Shown here: in pieces, positions 1 through 9,682 of the stretch | Position numbering within the stretch: position 1 is the stretch's first letter | How the letters are laid out: the number at the start of each line of letters is the position of its first letter | Assembly: GCF_000483485.1 (NCBI RefSeq) | Contig: NZ_KI519609.1 | Location: 1,455,460-1,519,459, forward strand | Length of the DNA stretch: 64,000 nt | Source: Thiomicrorhabdus chilensis DSM 12352 | Lineage (GTDB): Bacteria > Pseudomonadota > Gammaproteobacteria > Thiomicrospirales > Thiomicrospiraceae | Reading direction: 5' to 3' | The notes under the pieces: generated by a model | Seen by the model: the letters and a program-made list of their open reading frames with translations, nothing else | Told to the model about the DNA's origin: nothing | The model's database searches: none | Position numbers and translations under genes: made by a program

Positions 1-224
1 TTTTTTAATAACTTGAAAAAGACACCACCCGAGAACCTGCCGAACTGAATGCCTATCAGGATGACACGCGCATCTACTCTGAAAACCGGGTTAAACGCAT
101 TGAGAAATATAACCCGCTATGAAAGACCACTCTATATAAGCCAATGAAACCAAACTAAAAGCCTATGAAATTTTATAATTAACATCTAAAAAGGGGCTCA
201 TTCCTTTTCTGACCAGAGCCTTGC
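1..224. other. Window edge without a complete gene
   Basis: No complete gene is visible. One + frame ends at a TGA at 120-122 after about 36 codons with protein-like composition, but it has in-frame TAA codons at 6-11 and no start codon, so it cannot be the tail of an intact gene as read here. Another + frame is open from base 1 to a TGA at 46-48 and could be the last residues of a gene to the left. A frameshift near the leading T run would reconcile the two, but this is conjecture. Confidence 0.25.
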
Positions 225-1082
225 TCATCGTCCTTTGGCTTTATACATATTCACATCAGCGGTTGTGAACAAGCTATCCGTGGTTGTGCCATCTTCAGGG
301 TAGAATGCAAAACCAATACTACAATTGATTTCAATTCTTTCATTATTAATGATAAATTCTCGGTTCAATGCCTTGTTTATGGTTTGGATCATTTTTGAGA
401 CATTGTTTTTGTCAGCCACATTTTCCAATAAGAGAACAAATTCATCCCCCCCGATTCTTGCAACCGTATCCGAATGACGAAGCGTTTTCTTTAAACGCGT
501 AGCGGCTTCAATCAACACTAGATCGCCAAATACGTGGCCTTTTGTGTCATTGATAACCTTAAAGTCATCCAAATCAATGAAAAGCAGAGCGAAATGACTT
601 TTACTCCTTTCCGACTGTGAAATTAAGTGCTTAAGACGTTCAAGCAACAAAAAACGATTCGGGACTTTGGTGAGATAGTCATAATGAGCCAATTGCTCGA
701 GACGTTCGGTTTCTTTAATACGGTTAGTGATATCGCGGTTGATCCCTAATGCGCCAACCATCTGTTCATCTGAACCATAAATGGGCACGCACATGGACTC
801 AATCCAGCCAATATCCCCATTTTTATGTAACATCCTGATTTCACCAGACCATTTGCCAAATTTTTCAACCGCTGATATCACCTCAAAGGTAATCCGCTCT
901 GAGTCCTCGGGCACATGTAGGATATTAACGCATTGACCAATGGCCTCGTCTTTTGAGTAACCGTACAAATCTTCGGAACCTTTGTTCCAATCGGTAATGA
1001 TGCCCTGCAGATCCGTCACGACCACGGCATCGAACAGGTAATCAAACGCCTTCGCGCGTTGTTTAAGGATATCCAAATTCAT
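225..1082 (-). CDS. PAS-GGDEF diguanylate cyclase
   Basis: The 285-residue protein has a PAS domain (about residues 12-120, ending in the PAC-like GINRDITNRIKE stretch) followed by a GGDEF domain (about 135-285). The active-site motif GGDEF is intact at 211-215, and an RxxD inhibitory site (RHSD, 202-205) lies five residues upstream. The protein is therefore predicted to make cyclic di-GMP from GTP with product feedback inhibition. No membrane segment or signal peptide is seen, so it is probably cytosolic and senses through the PAS fold. The C-terminus stops at KAKGR, where GGDEF domains usually end a few residues later; this is short but not clearly truncated. It is divergent from the helicase gene at 1459. 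Confidence 0.9.
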   Translation of the reverse strand: MNLDILKQRAKAFDYLFDAVVVTDLQGIITDWNKGSEDLYGYSKDEAIGQCVNILHVPEDSERITFEVISAVEKFGKWSGEIRMLHKNGDIGWIESMCVPIYGSDEQMVGALGINRDITNRIKETERLEQLAHYDYLTKVPNRFLLLERLKHLISQSERSKSHFALLFIDLDDFKVINDTKGHVFGDLVLIEAATRLKKTLRHSDTVARIGGDEFVLLLENVADKNNVSKMIQTINKALNREFIINNERIEINCSIGFAFYPEDGTTTDSLFTTADVNMYKAKGR

Positions 1083-1458
1083 AATATTATATGCATCGGA
1101 AGAGATTCGTTTGATTATAACCCTTAAGAAAAAATAAACCTGTTATATAAGTTATTGGGGCATAACTTTTATTAAAGCCCAAAAATAAACTGTCGTTCAG
1201 TCAACGCTACGCAAGTTCATTAAAATCATAAAAACAAAGATCAATCCAAAATAGACAGGCCTGCTCATTTTCAAAGCGGGTTTCATTATGTTCAAACCTT
1301 GGTTTTTGAAATACTCAAAAAGAAGATGAAAACACACAAAACCAAAAACATGCGGCTTATTCAGTGCGTTGCTTTATAATTCCGCCTAACACAACTCCCC
1401 CAATTTTCACTCAATTTGCCTGCACCGCACGTTGAATACACCCAACCCGAGGTTTTAT
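1083..1458. other. Divergent intergenic region
   Basis: This gap separates the divergent cyclase and helicase genes and must hold promoters for both. It contains one CAGGCCTG palindrome (1256-1263). A TATAAT hexamer at 1375-1380 could serve the helicase, but no good -35 is found at the usual distance. Nothing else was recognised. Confidence 0.4.
1248..1271. repeat. CAGGCCTG palindrome with AT arms
   Basis: The core is at 1256-1263. AAAAT lies three bases to the left and ATTTT three bases to the right, making a 24-bp near-palindrome. It sits between divergent genes, so it is not simply a terminator. Confidence 0.8.
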
Positions 1459-2631
1459 ATGTCATTTTCAAAGCTTGGATTATGCAATCCCATTTTAAAA
1501 GCCGTGTCCGAGCTAGGCTATCAAACCCCAACTGAGATTCAAAAACAGGCCATCCCCATTATTCTATCGGGCAAAGATTTAATCGCCGCCGCACAGACCG
1601 GAACCGGAAAAACCGCCAGCTTTGTTTTACCATTGTTGGAAAAAATCAGCACCTACGACAAACCACGCGGTCGCTCTGTTCACGCCCTGATTCTAACGCC
1701 CACGCGCGAATTGGCGGTGCAAGTGGAGGCCAATGTGGCCGAATATGCAAAGTACCTGGATACCAGCTCACTGGCGGTCTATGGCGGTGTAGACTTGGAG
1801 CCGCAAATACAGCATCTAAAACAGGGCATCGACATTCTGGTCGCCACGCCGGGAAGACTGTTGGATTTGGCTTATCAACGCGCCCTGTTCTTTGATGACC
1901 TGGAGTTTTTGGTATTGGACGAAGCCGACAGAATGCTGGACATGGGCTTTATTGGCGACCTCAATAAAATCATCGAACGCCTGCCCAGAGACCGTCAGAG
2001 TTTGCTGTTTTCCGCCACCTTGACGGACGACGTGCGCTATTTGGCCGATACCGTGTACGACGATGCCGCCGAAATTTCCGTTTCGCCCAAAAAGAAAGCC
2101 AAGCCCAAAATCGAACAGTGGTTGATTACCGTCGATAAAGACACCAAATCGGCACTCCTGAGCCATTTGATTAAAGAACAACAGTGGGATCAGGCGCTGA
2201 TTTTCGTCGAGAAAAAACACTCCGCCGCCAAATTGGTGGAGCAGCTCGGCAAGCGCGGCATCGAAGCCGACTCCATTCACGCAGGCCGCAGCCAGGCCAG
2301 TCGTGAAAAAGTGCTCGCCGCCTTCAAATCCGGTAAATTGAAATTTTTAGTGGCCACCGGCGTGGCGGCAAGAGGGATTGATATCGAAAACCTGAGCCGA
2401 GTCGTCAATTACGACCTGCCCTATCCTGCCGAAGATTACATTCACCGAATCGGCCGTACAGGGCGAGCAGGCAAAACCGGGGAGGCCATCTCCTTTGTCT
2501 CCAAAGACGACTTTAAAAACCTCTGCGCAATCGAAAGCCTGCTCGGGCATTTAATTGAACGCCGAGAAATCGAAGGCTTTCCGGTCAGAAAAGTGGTGCC
2601 GATTTCAATCCTGAACTATCAGCGTCGATAA
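1459..2631 (+). CDS. DEAD-box ATP-dependent RNA helicase, RhlE-like
   Basis: This is an ATP-dependent RNA helicase of 390 residues with the full motif set: Q motif region (FSKLGL...PTEIQKQAIP), motif I AQTGTGKT, motif II DEAD, motif III SAT, motif V ARGID and motif VI HRIGRTGRAG. Length and the near absence of a C-terminal extension resemble RhlE-type housekeeping helicases acting in ribosome assembly or RNA turnover. I chose the ATG at 1459 because GAGG (1449-1452) lies six bases upstream; a TTG at 1432 in the same frame has no comparable site. Family is certain; the exact subfamily is inferred. Confidence 0.93.
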   Translation: MSFSKLGLCNPILKAVSELGYQTPTEIQKQAIPIILSGKDLIAAAQTGTGKTASFVLPLLEKISTYDKPRGRSVHALILTPTRELAVQVEANVAEYAKYLDTSSLAVYGGVDLEPQIQHLKQGIDILVATPGRLLDLAYQRALFFDDLEFLVLDEADRMLDMGFIGDLNKIIERLPRDRQSLLFSATLTDDVRYLADTVYDDAAEISVSPKKKAKPKIEQWLITVDKDTKSALLSHLIKEQQWDQALIFVEKKHSAAKLVEQLGKRGIEADSIHAGRSQASREKVLAAFKSGKLKFLVATGVAARGIDIENLSRVVNYDLPYPAEDYIHRIGRTGRAGKTGEAISFVSKDDFKNLCAIESLLGHLIERREIEGFPVRKVVPISILNYQRR

Positions 2632-2877
2632 TTTTTTGATAAAGCCCGTGTAATTTGAGCTTTAACCGTTATCCAAAATGGATTATCGCAAAATTGCTTT
2701 AGAAGGCCTGAGTGTGACGATTTAAGCTCGCTTTTTGCGATCTCATTATCATAGTTACGCTCATCTTCTTTTAGCAGAATGTTTCAAAATCATATAATTC
2801 TAGATCCAGATAGCATTCAACCGCACCATCAAACCAATACTCTGTTGTCGAACTACCCACCAAGGACATGTATGTGG

Positions 2878-4518
2878 CTATGAATCCTTATTCAAGCTGT
2901 GATTATGCTGCGCCTTGCGTTGGTATTTATTTTCGTACATTCGTATATCGGCCAGATGTTTCAAATCCGAGGTATTTTCCACCTCATTCATAAAGGCCGT
3001 ACCGGCACTGACACCCGCTTGTTCAAAGCCAGCTTGATGCATTTTCTCAATGACATCGTCTATAAGTGCCTGCACCCTGTGTACATTGCCGTCAGGGCAG
3101 GTCACCGCAAATTCATCTCCGCCTACGCGGTAAATGCAACCGTCATCTCCCAAGTCTTGCTTCATTAGCTGGGCAAACTGTACGAGCATCTCGTCGCCCT
3201 TTGCATGTCCAAACTGGTCGTTGTAAAACTTGAGATTGTCCATGTCGATATAGGTCAAAGATGAGTTTTGTCCGAATGTGGCCAATTCAACTTCCAGTGC
3301 ATAACGGTTTGGGATTTGGGTAGCCGCATCGGTATGCGCCAATTTAGTGCTGTGATCGAGACGAAGCAGTATTTTCATGCGTTCACGGTAAAGTTGGCCA
3401 ACCTGATAGGTGAGCACCAACGCAAGCAGAATCACCTCTATGGCAATAGCGGCCAGTCCATAGTGTTCAACGTAGATGGTATTTGAGCTTAATGTCGTTG
3501 GCAGCGTGGCCATACTCGCAAGCACGATAAAACTGAACAGAGCAATCAAATATAAACGCGCCACAATGCTACCCTGCATTGAACGTGCAACGCCCGCTAC
3601 CAACCCGTATAACAGAAAAGCCCATACGCCAAAACGCGCCATCTCGTTAATCCAATGGGGCCAGAGCATGGCAAACAGCGCAAACGCCACCAGTATCAAA
3701 AGAGTCACAACTCCGATAGTGTGCAGTTTTGAGTTTTTTTCCGGATGTATTTCCAAAAGCTTCATTACAAAAAGGACATAAATAAAGTTGGAAATCAGGA
3801 TAGGAAAGGAAATTAGATAAAAGTTATGCAGGTTAAACAGCTGCGCTAGAACCTGGTGTGCGCCGGCATTAAACAGCAAATTAGAAAATATGAAGATGGC
3901 ATAAAGGATCTCTGTATTACGAGAGCGAGCAAAAGAAAGCGCACCGTAATAAATCCCCATGGAAAGGAAAATACCCAGACCAACCAACACGATGGCATTA
4001 CCAATCCTGATCTCCTGCTGGTAATTGGCAAGCCTGTTGACATAGGGAACAGGCTGGGCAATAAAGTAAGGAGAAGACACTTCCGCAAGCAACTTATAGT
4101 GCCCGGATTTCAATTCAAACAATCGCCCATGGCGAAGAAAAAACGGATTGGCTTCATGACTTCCTATGCCACCGGAGGCACTGGCAATCAGTTTGTCTTG
4201 TTGGTCATAAATATAAAATGAAAAACGGTCTATCGCGGAGGTGTTTTTAAAGTCGACCACATAAGAACCGTCCTGATCTATATGCATCTCCCCAGAATAG
4301 AGGTAATGACCGCCCACCAAAGAAATGCCACCCACTTTTTGAAGGTTGTTTTGCAACTCCGGCCGATCAGGATCGAATTGTTGGTTTTCATCAAGGCTAT
4401 ACAACTGCCAAACATCATGATCGGCTTGTGCAGAAACGAGTCCAGAAAAAACAACACCCATTAACAGGATGGTCAACAGCAATGCCTTGTTCATCCGGAC
4501 ATGTCTAGAATCGTACAT
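2878..4518 (-). CDS. 7TM-DISM membrane diguanylate cyclase
   Basis: The 546-residue protein begins with a hydrophobic signal segment (about 10-30), followed by a periplasmic beta-rich domain like 7TMR-DISMED2 (about 45-165), a block of about seven transmembrane helices (about 175-375) and a GGDEF domain (about 395-535) with an intact GGDEF motif (YRVGGDEFAV). No RxxD inhibitory site precedes the motif. The architecture matches 7TMR-DISM receptors, which couple an extracytoplasmic ligand, often carbohydrate-like, to c-di-GMP synthesis. The start at 4518 is supported by an AAAGGA site a few bases upstream. It is the second of three GGDEF proteins in the window. Confidence 0.92.
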   Translation of the reverse strand: MYDSRHVRMNKALLLTILLMGVVFSGLVSAQADHDVWQLYSLDENQQFDPDRPELQNNLQKVGGISLVGGHYLYSGEMHIDQDGSYVVDFKNTSAIDRFSFYIYDQQDKLIASASGGIGSHEANPFFLRHGRLFELKSGHYKLLAEVSSPYFIAQPVPYVNRLANYQQEIRIGNAIVLVGLGIFLSMGIYYGALSFARSRNTEILYAIFIFSNLLFNAGAHQVLAQLFNLHNFYLISFPILISNFIYVLFVMKLLEIHPEKNSKLHTIGVVTLLILVAFALFAMLWPHWINEMARFGVWAFLLYGLVAGVARSMQGSIVARLYLIALFSFIVLASMATLPTTLSSNTIYVEHYGLAAIAIEVILLALVLTYQVGQLYRERMKILLRLDHSTKLAHTDAATQIPNRYALEVELATFGQNSSLTYIDMDNLKFYNDQFGHAKGDEMLVQFAQLMKQDLGDDGCIYRVGGDEFAVTCPDGNVHRVQALIDDVIEKMHQAGFEQAGVSAGTAFMNEVENTSDLKHLADIRMYENKYQRKAQHNHSLNKDS

Positions 4519-4618
4519 TCTTATCCTTTAAGAATATTAGAAACAAGGAACAATTAAATCCCGTTCCCATACTCAAACTGTTTAGGTCTGAATATGGCAT
4601 TCGCTTGAATTCACTATA

Positions 4619-4651
4619 AAAGCCACGTTTTTAAGCGTGGGTTTTATTTAA
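4619..4651 (-). terminator. Probable terminator of the HAD gene
   Basis: A CCACG/CGTGG stem with an A/T-rich loop is followed on the - strand by a short T run. It lies about 200 bases downstream of the HAD phosphatase gene stop, so assignment to that gene is tentative. Confidence 0.5.
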
Positions 4652-4746
4652 GCAAAAACAACTAGGGATTACTATTTTTATAGCGAACAATCTTTGCGCT
4701 AAGCCCCCAAGTTCTAAGCCAATATTAAGCACGGACTTTAGGCTTC

Positions 4747-4770
4747 AAACTGAACAGGCCTGCTTATTCT
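4747..4770. repeat. CAGGCCTG palindrome with AT arms
   Basis: The core is at 4755-4762, in the 325-base gap (4519-4843) between the DISM cyclase and the HAD gene. Arms are AAACT on the left and ATTCT on the right. Apart from this and the hairpin at 4619-4651, the gap shows nothing recognisable. Confidence 0.75.
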
Positions 4771-4843
4771 TAAGAGTTGATGGGGAGTGAATTTGATCCT
4801 GATAGTGATTAACCGAGCCCAGGGTTGTCCGTATTCGTTTTGA

Positions 4844-5314
4844 TCAGTTTCGCAGGGATGCAATGATCCGTTTGGGCTGCAACAGCGCGGTCAGTAGCTC
4901 GTAGATCGAACCGAACAGCAAATCGCTGGTCATCAGGGTTTGGGTAGCGCAACCCTCTTCCTGCATAATGGCAATGCCCAATGCCGCCTCTTTGAGCATC
5001 AACGCATCATTAAGACCGTTGCCGACAGCCACACAGTTTTGCGCGCCCAGCTGATTGATATACTGCTGTTTCTGCTTGTCCTGATGCTCTTTTCCAATCA
5101 CATGAACGGTGATAAAGTCCTCAGAGCAAGCTTCATGAACCGAACCGTGGGTATCCGCCGTAATCACATGAACTTGCAAGCTGTTCGAAAGCTCTTGCAG
5201 CTTGGACATCACCCCCGCTTTCATTGTTCCGTCGCAAGCGATTGTACCGTTATAGTCCAACACCAGGTGTTGTAACGCCAAAGATTCGTGACCGGGTATT
5301 TCAATTTGCAGCAT
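4844..5314 (-). CDS. HAD-family phosphatase, soluble P-type-ATPase-like
   Basis: The product of about 156 residues looks like a stand-alone HAD domain related to the phosphorylation domain of P-type ATPases. Motif I is DYNGT near the N-terminus, with a plausible Thr motif (HVITADTHG), and motif IV is GNGLNDALML. Such soluble ATPase-P-like proteins are common as orphan phosphatases with unknown substrates. The ATG at 5314 is preferred because AGGG sits six bases upstream; the ATG two codons earlier leaves no room for it. It is not in an obvious operon. Confidence 0.8.
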   Translation of the reverse strand: MLQIEIPGHESLALQHLVLDYNGTIACDGTMKAGVMSKLQELSNSLQVHVITADTHGSVHEACSEDFITVHVIGKEHQDKQKQQYINQLGAQNCVAVGNGLNDALMLKEAALGIAIMQEEGCATQTLMTSDLLFGSIYELLTALLQPKRIIASLRN

Positions 5315-5554
5315 CTTCATCCCTATTCATTTTTCCATGTCGGTTGATGATCATACCCTATAAAAAGGCTTAAGAAGCAGACCCGTCGGTTAATTCACCT
5401 GATTTTGAAACCATGCCAGCCAAATTGTTTCCAGAACCAATTAAAATTAAAATTTTAAACAAAAAATGAGTTCTTTTTAGAGTTTGAGATTAGGAAGTCG
5501 GTCAAATTTTCACACTGGACTTATCCACGAAAAATGGCTTTGCCCCTTTTGTGA

Positions 5555-6592
5555 CTACTGTACTATCGATAAAACAGTTATCCCGCCGAAATACAGCACC
5601 AGCAATATCACACTTTCCAAACCTATATTCCCTGGCCCGTGACGCTCACGATAGATCAACCCCATGGCAAGTACCGCTGTCATCAGCATTGAATTGGCGA
5701 GCCAGAACTGCTCTGTGCTCGAAATGGCCGCGTAGATTGAACCCTCACTATAGGCGATATCCGATGCGGCTACGAAAAGCGTGTCAAAAGCATTCCCCCC
5801 GATAATATCACCAACCGCTAGGTTTGGCGCCCCCATCCGAACAGCGGTAATCGCGACAACGAGCTCAGGAATTGACGTAGAGACGGCTGTGAAAACGCCT
5901 CCAACAACACCGTGTGATAAACCAGTTTTGTCTCCAAAAGGTATTGCAAGTTGAGCCAGTGCCCAACCAGCCAAAGCAACAATAGCAGCGTAGCTGCTAA
6001 AGTACAGCCAGAGCCTCCAAAGTTGATGGTGCCGTTTATGGCTGTGGTTCGCGGGTTCTGGAACGGTGTCAGCCGTCCTTCTCGGGATCCACATTGGCAT
6101 ATCGTGCGTTCGGGCTAGCAGATGAATACCAAAAACATACACAACAAGCAAAATCAGCGTCGCCGGATGGAAGGAGAAGATGCTGATATCTGGGAACGAT
6201 AATGCAAGTGCGTGGATGCTCAACAAAATCAGAAGTAAGACTGACATAAATAAATTTTCAGCGGATGCGGCGGCATGCTCCAGATTTGCGCGACGGTAAG
6301 CAATGTCCGCTAAAGCAAGAAAGGCGGTCTGAGCAGCGATGCCGCCCAAACCATTACTGACTGCCAATTCTGCATGCCCGGCAGCCGCTGCTGAGACGGA
6401 CGTCGTGATTCCTGACAGTGATGTTGAAGCACCAATGAATAGCGCTCCCATAAGCGCTTCCCCTAAACCTGTAGCTTGGGCAAGGTCACGAGCGGTTTTA
6501 GTCATCTTGATACCAAACCATCCAATTATCAATGCAACACCCGCGAAGGCTATCACAACTAATGTCAGCGACCAGCTGGCCGGATCTGTCAT
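5555..6592 (-). CDS. Sodium/calcium exchanger family membrane protein
   Basis: The product is about 345 residues of the Ca2+/cation antiporter (CaCA) superfamily, with two related alpha repeats. The first holds ALFIGASTSLSGITTSVSA and the second FTAVSTSIPELVVAITA followed by the GDIIGGNAFDT segment. Roughly ten transmembrane helices are expected, with a more polar, Arg/His-rich loop between the halves. It probably exchanges Na+ or H+ for Ca2+ or another divalent cation across the inner membrane; the ion specificity cannot be read from sequence. The ATG at 6592 has a GGAG seven bases upstream, while an upstream in-frame ATG lacks such a site. Confidence 0.85.
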   Translation of the reverse strand: MTDPASWSLTLVVIAFAGVALIIGWFGIKMTKTARDLAQATGLGEALMGALFIGASTSLSGITTSVSAAAAGHAELAVSNGLGGIAAQTAFLALADIAYRRANLEHAAASAENLFMSVLLLILLSIHALALSFPDISIFSFHPATLILLVVYVFGIHLLARTHDMPMWIPRRTADTVPEPANHSHKRHHQLWRLWLYFSSYAAIVALAGWALAQLAIPFGDKTGLSHGVVGGVFTAVSTSIPELVVAITAVRMGAPNLAVGDIIGGNAFDTLFVAASDIAYSEGSIYAAISSTEQFWLANSMLMTAVLAMGLIYRERHGPGNIGLESVILLVLYFGGITVLSIVQ

Positions 6593-6636
6593 GCGATTAC
6601 TCCAAACACCCATCAGACCTAAATGTACAAAGGATC

Positions 6637-6660
6637 TAAAAAAGGTAGCGCCCTTTTTTA
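6637..6660 (-). terminator. Terminator downstream of the symporter gene
   Basis: An eight-base stem (AAAAAAGG/CCTTTTTT) encloses a six-base loop and ends in a T run on the - strand, about 175 bases beyond the symporter stop. Confidence 0.5.
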
Positions 6661-6770
6661 GGTCTACCTACTGGCTTAAATTAAAGGGCATCATCCCTTT
6701 TCCTAACTGGTTAAATTACCAGACGCCTTTATCTCCTATTGCGAGCGCGACCACTCTGCCTCAAATGAGA

Positions 6771-6777
6771 AGGCCTG
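6771..6777. repeat. Degenerate copy of the CAGGCCTG element
   Basis: The core reads AAGGCCTG (6770-6777), one mismatch from the common form, but AAATG lies to the left and ATTTT to the right as in full copies. It lies between the symporter and exchanger genes. Confidence 0.5.
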
Positions 6778-6834
6778 TTGATTTTAAAAAATCAATTTAA
6801 AAAACGAGAACTGTCTGTTTACTGTTACCCTGCC

Positions 6835-8277
6835 TTACCCCTTAACATTTTCGGGGGTCAGCACATCTAATCCTGTTTTTTCACGTATGTCTTCATGTAA
6901 GGCTTGCGTTTTAAGTTCCTCTTTAAGGGTGGCTTTCCCCCCTACCCAGCGATCCATCAGCTTAGCCGCAACGAGATCCCCTGTTACATTAATGGCCGTA
7001 CGGCTCATATCCAAAATTCGGTCTACCCCCATAATCAAAGCAATCCCCGCCGCAGGAATACCCACCGATGCAAGCACCATCGATAGGATAACAATGCCGA
7101 CTCCCGGTGTGGCAGGCGCACCGATCGAAGCGCCCACAGACGTTAATATAATCAGAGCCATACCCCCAAGGCCAATTTCAATACCAAACACTTGTGCTAG
7201 AAAAATCGCGGCCACTCCTTGATACAAAGCTGTACCGTTCATATTGATTGTGGCGCCCAACGGAATCACAAATTGGGAAATAGAAGGACGGACGTTCAAT
7301 TTTTCTTCGGCTGTTTTGATCGAAAGCGGCATCACCGCTGCCGAACTGGACGTTGAAAAGGCCAGCAGCAATACATCACGGATAGAACGAATAAAGTTGA
7401 AAGGATGTTCTCTAGCAATGAAAAAAATCATGACCAAATAGGTGATGAACAATAACAGCAAAGCCAGCAACACCGTACCCACATACACGGCCATCCCAAA
7501 TAAAGCGTCCATTCCAAGCTTGGCGGTTAACTGCGCCAGTAAGCCAAACACCGCTATTGGTGCCAGTACCATCGCCCAGCGTACTACGGTCATGCAAACC
7601 TCCTGCAAGGAGCCTAACAATTCCAGCATAGGTTTAGCTTGTGCGGGTGCCATCATAACCAGGGCAACCCCGACCACCATCGCAAAAATGACCACTTGCA
7701 ACATATTGCTTTCCACCATTGAGTTCAACGGGTTAGAGGGCAATAACGAAACCACTTTTTGGGGCAATTCGGAAATATTGAGATCCTGGGAAGACGCTTG
7801 TTCAACCACCACCGGAGCCATTGACATGCTTGCCTGCAAAGATTGGCTATCAATGTAGGTGCCGGGTTTGATGATGGTTGCCACCGTCAAGCCGATAATA
7901 ATCGCCATGGCGGTAGTCGCAATAAAAAACAAAACCACACGGAGACCTATATCGCGCAATTGCTCAAGGTCTTCCGTGGCTGCCAGACCGCGTATAATGG
8001 AAGCAAATATCAGTGGAATCACAATCATCTGGATTAAGGCCAGAAACAGCTTGCCCGGAAAGGCCAACCAATCCCCCACCACATTGGCGGTTGCAGGCTC
8101 AATGAGTCCTACGGAAGGACCAATAAGAATGCCCGTAAAAATCCCCAGAACCATCCCTATAATGACTTTTAGCCACAAGCGGCCTCGTACCAGTGATTGC
8201 AGATAACTCGTCAGGTACTTAAGAGATCGCGGGTACAATAAATCAATCGAAAAATCCTGCTTTGAATCTTGCTGCAT
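6835..8277 (-). CDS. Dicarboxylate/amino acid:cation symporter (SDF family)
   Basis: This 480-residue membrane protein belongs to the DAACS/SDF family (GltP, DctA type). The hairpin-loop serine-rich motif AFSTSSSAAVMPLS and the transport-core motif NMNGTALYQG are intact, as is the later region GAPATPGVGIV. It would import C4-dicarboxylates or acidic amino acids with Na+ or H+. The N-terminus before the first helix (about 30 residues) is longer than in many homologues. The ATG at 8277 is chosen because AGGA lies eight bases upstream; a GTG at 8301 would extend it by eight residues. It is divergent from pyrC. Confidence 0.92.
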   Translation of the reverse strand: MQQDSKQDFSIDLLYPRSLKYLTSYLQSLVRGRLWLKVIIGMVLGIFTGILIGPSVGLIEPATANVVGDWLAFPGKLFLALIQMIVIPLIFASIIRGLAATEDLEQLRDIGLRVVLFFIATTAMAIIIGLTVATIIKPGTYIDSQSLQASMSMAPVVVEQASSQDLNISELPQKVVSLLPSNPLNSMVESNMLQVVIFAMVVGVALVMMAPAQAKPMLELLGSLQEVCMTVVRWAMVLAPIAVFGLLAQLTAKLGMDALFGMAVYVGTVLLALLLLFITYLVMIFFIAREHPFNFIRSIRDVLLLAFSTSSSAAVMPLSIKTAEEKLNVRPSISQFVIPLGATINMNGTALYQGVAAIFLAQVFGIEIGLGGMALIILTSVGASIGAPATPGVGIVILSMVLASVGIPAAGIALIMGVDRILDMSRTAINVTGDLVAAKLMDRWVGGKATLKEELKTQALHEDIREKTGLDVLTPENVKG

Positions 8278-8391
8278 GACGGGAATCCTGTATAAACGCA
8301 CTTTTTATACGTTAATTAAACATATTTCATCACAGAAATACAGTCGCTGAGTTCAATCCAAAAAACCACATAAACCGGGCTTGTTAAATAT

Positions 8392-8415
8392 CAAATGTAC
8401 AGGCCTGGCCATTTC
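8392..8415. repeat. CAGGCCTG palindrome with AT arms
   Basis: The core is at 8400-8407 with CAAAT on the left and ATTTC on the right. It lies in the promoter region between the divergent symporter and pyrC genes. Confidence 0.75.
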
Positions 8416-8526
8416 ATTTTTTCTATATAAATCGGGGCTAATTCAATTGTTTTTTAATTCTGACTTAAGAAAAAACCTAAAAAACGGCATAATATGTTCA
8501 CTTTAAATATCTTATAAGGCGTTGCT

Positions 8527-9558
8527 ATGAAAAAATTAACCATCACTCGTCCAGATGACTGGCACCTACATCTGCGTGATGGTGCGGTTCTTAAAGATCT
8601 AGTACCTGCAACAGCTCGAATTTTCGGACGTGCGATTATCATGCCTAACCTGGTACCACCGGTGACCACTACCGCATTAGCATTAAGCTACCGTGAGCGT
8701 ATTCTGGCTGCAAAACCAGAAGGCAGTCATTTCAAACCATTAATGACACTTTATCTTACTGACAACACCACCCCTGAAGAGATTCGAGCGGCAAAAGCCA
8801 GTGGTCACATTTACGCCTGTAAACTCTACCCTGCTGGCGCAACCACCAACTCGGATAGCGGCGTAACGGATATAGCCAACCTCTACCCTGCGTTGGAAGC
8901 CATGCAAGAAGTTGGACTACCACTGCTTGTACACGGAGAAGTCACGGCATCACACATTGATATCTTTGACCGTGAAGCCGAATTCATCAAAACCGTTCTT
9001 GAGCCGTTACTGCAACGCATGCCAGACCTGCGTGTTGTGTTTGAACACATTACCACCGCCCAAGCCGCTGAATTTGTTCGTAATGCCGGTGACAATGTCG
9101 CGGCGACCATTACAGTTCAGCATCTCATGTTAAACCGTAACGATATGTTAGTTGGCGGAATACGTCCTCATCACTACTGCCTACCGGTTTTAAAGCGTGA
9201 AACCCACCGTCAAGCGTTGGTAGAAGCGGCCATTAGCGACAGCGGTAAATTCTTTCTGGGTACGGACAGCGCGCCGCATACCAAAAACAATAAAGAAAAT
9301 GCATGCGGCTGTGCAGGTATCTATACGGCTCCAGCCGCCATTGAATGGTATGCAGAGATTTTTGAACAAGCCGGTGCTTTAGATAAACTAGAAGGGTTTG
9401 CCAGTCATTACGGGCCAGACTTCTATGGTCTACCGCGAAATACTGACACCATTACACTGGTGAAAGAGCCTTGGCAGATGGCAACAGAGCTACCCTTAGC
9501 TGACGATACCATCGTACCCTTCCAAGCAGGTAACACCGTTCAGTGGCGTGCAGAATAA
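8527..9558 (+). CDS. pyrC: Dihydroorotase
   Basis: PyrC cyclises N-carbamoyl-L-aspartate to dihydroorotate in pyrimidine synthesis. The 343-residue length and the class II signature near the N-terminus ([13 protein letters not shown], with the HxH zinc ligands) match the E. coli type. The carboxylated lysine region ([16 protein letters not shown]), the histidines of LLVHGE and FEHITT, and the Asp of GTDSAPH are present. An AAGG lies upstream of the ATG, and a strong terminator follows. It appears to be monocistronic. Confidence 0.97.
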   Translation: MKKLTITRPDDWHLHLRDGAVLKDLVPATARIFGRAIIMPNLVPPVTTTALALSYRERILAAKPEGSHFKPLMTLYLTDNTTPEEIRAAKASGHIYACKLYPAGATTNSDSGVTDIANLYPALEAMQEVGLPLLVHGEVTASHIDIFDREAEFIKTVLEPLLQRMPDLRVVFEHITTAQAAEFVRNAGDNVAATITVQHLMLNRNDMLVGGIRPHHYCLPVLKRETHRQALVEAAISDSGKFFLGTDSAPHTKNNKENACGCAGIYTAPAAIEWYAEIFEQAGALDKLEGFASHYGPDFYGLPRNTDTITLVKEPWQMATELPLADDTIVPFQAGNTVQWRAE

Positions 9559-9611
9559 ACACCTGTTAATTTGAATTGCCATGCTCATTTTAAGCAATGG
9601 ATTGAGCCAAT

Positions 9612-9638
9612 AAAAAACCACCCTCACGGTGGTTTTTT
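9612..9638. terminator. Rho-independent terminator after pyrC
   Basis: The 11-base stem AAAAAACCACC/GGTGGTTTTTT with a tiny loop has a T run on one strand and an A run on the other. It can terminate both pyrC and the convergent gene at 9683. Confidence 0.9.
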
Positions 9639-9682
9639 ATTGGTCTGAACAAGCTAAAGTCAAAGAGATCGACTCCCTTTCT

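Noticed and set aside
12-122. C-terminal gene fragment at the window edge
   Set aside because: Two in-frame TAA codons precede it and no start is present; a frameshift would be needed to make it real.
1375-1380. Promoter TATAAT for the helicase gene
   Set aside because: No acceptable -35 hexamer at 15-19 bases upstream, so it is noted but not called.
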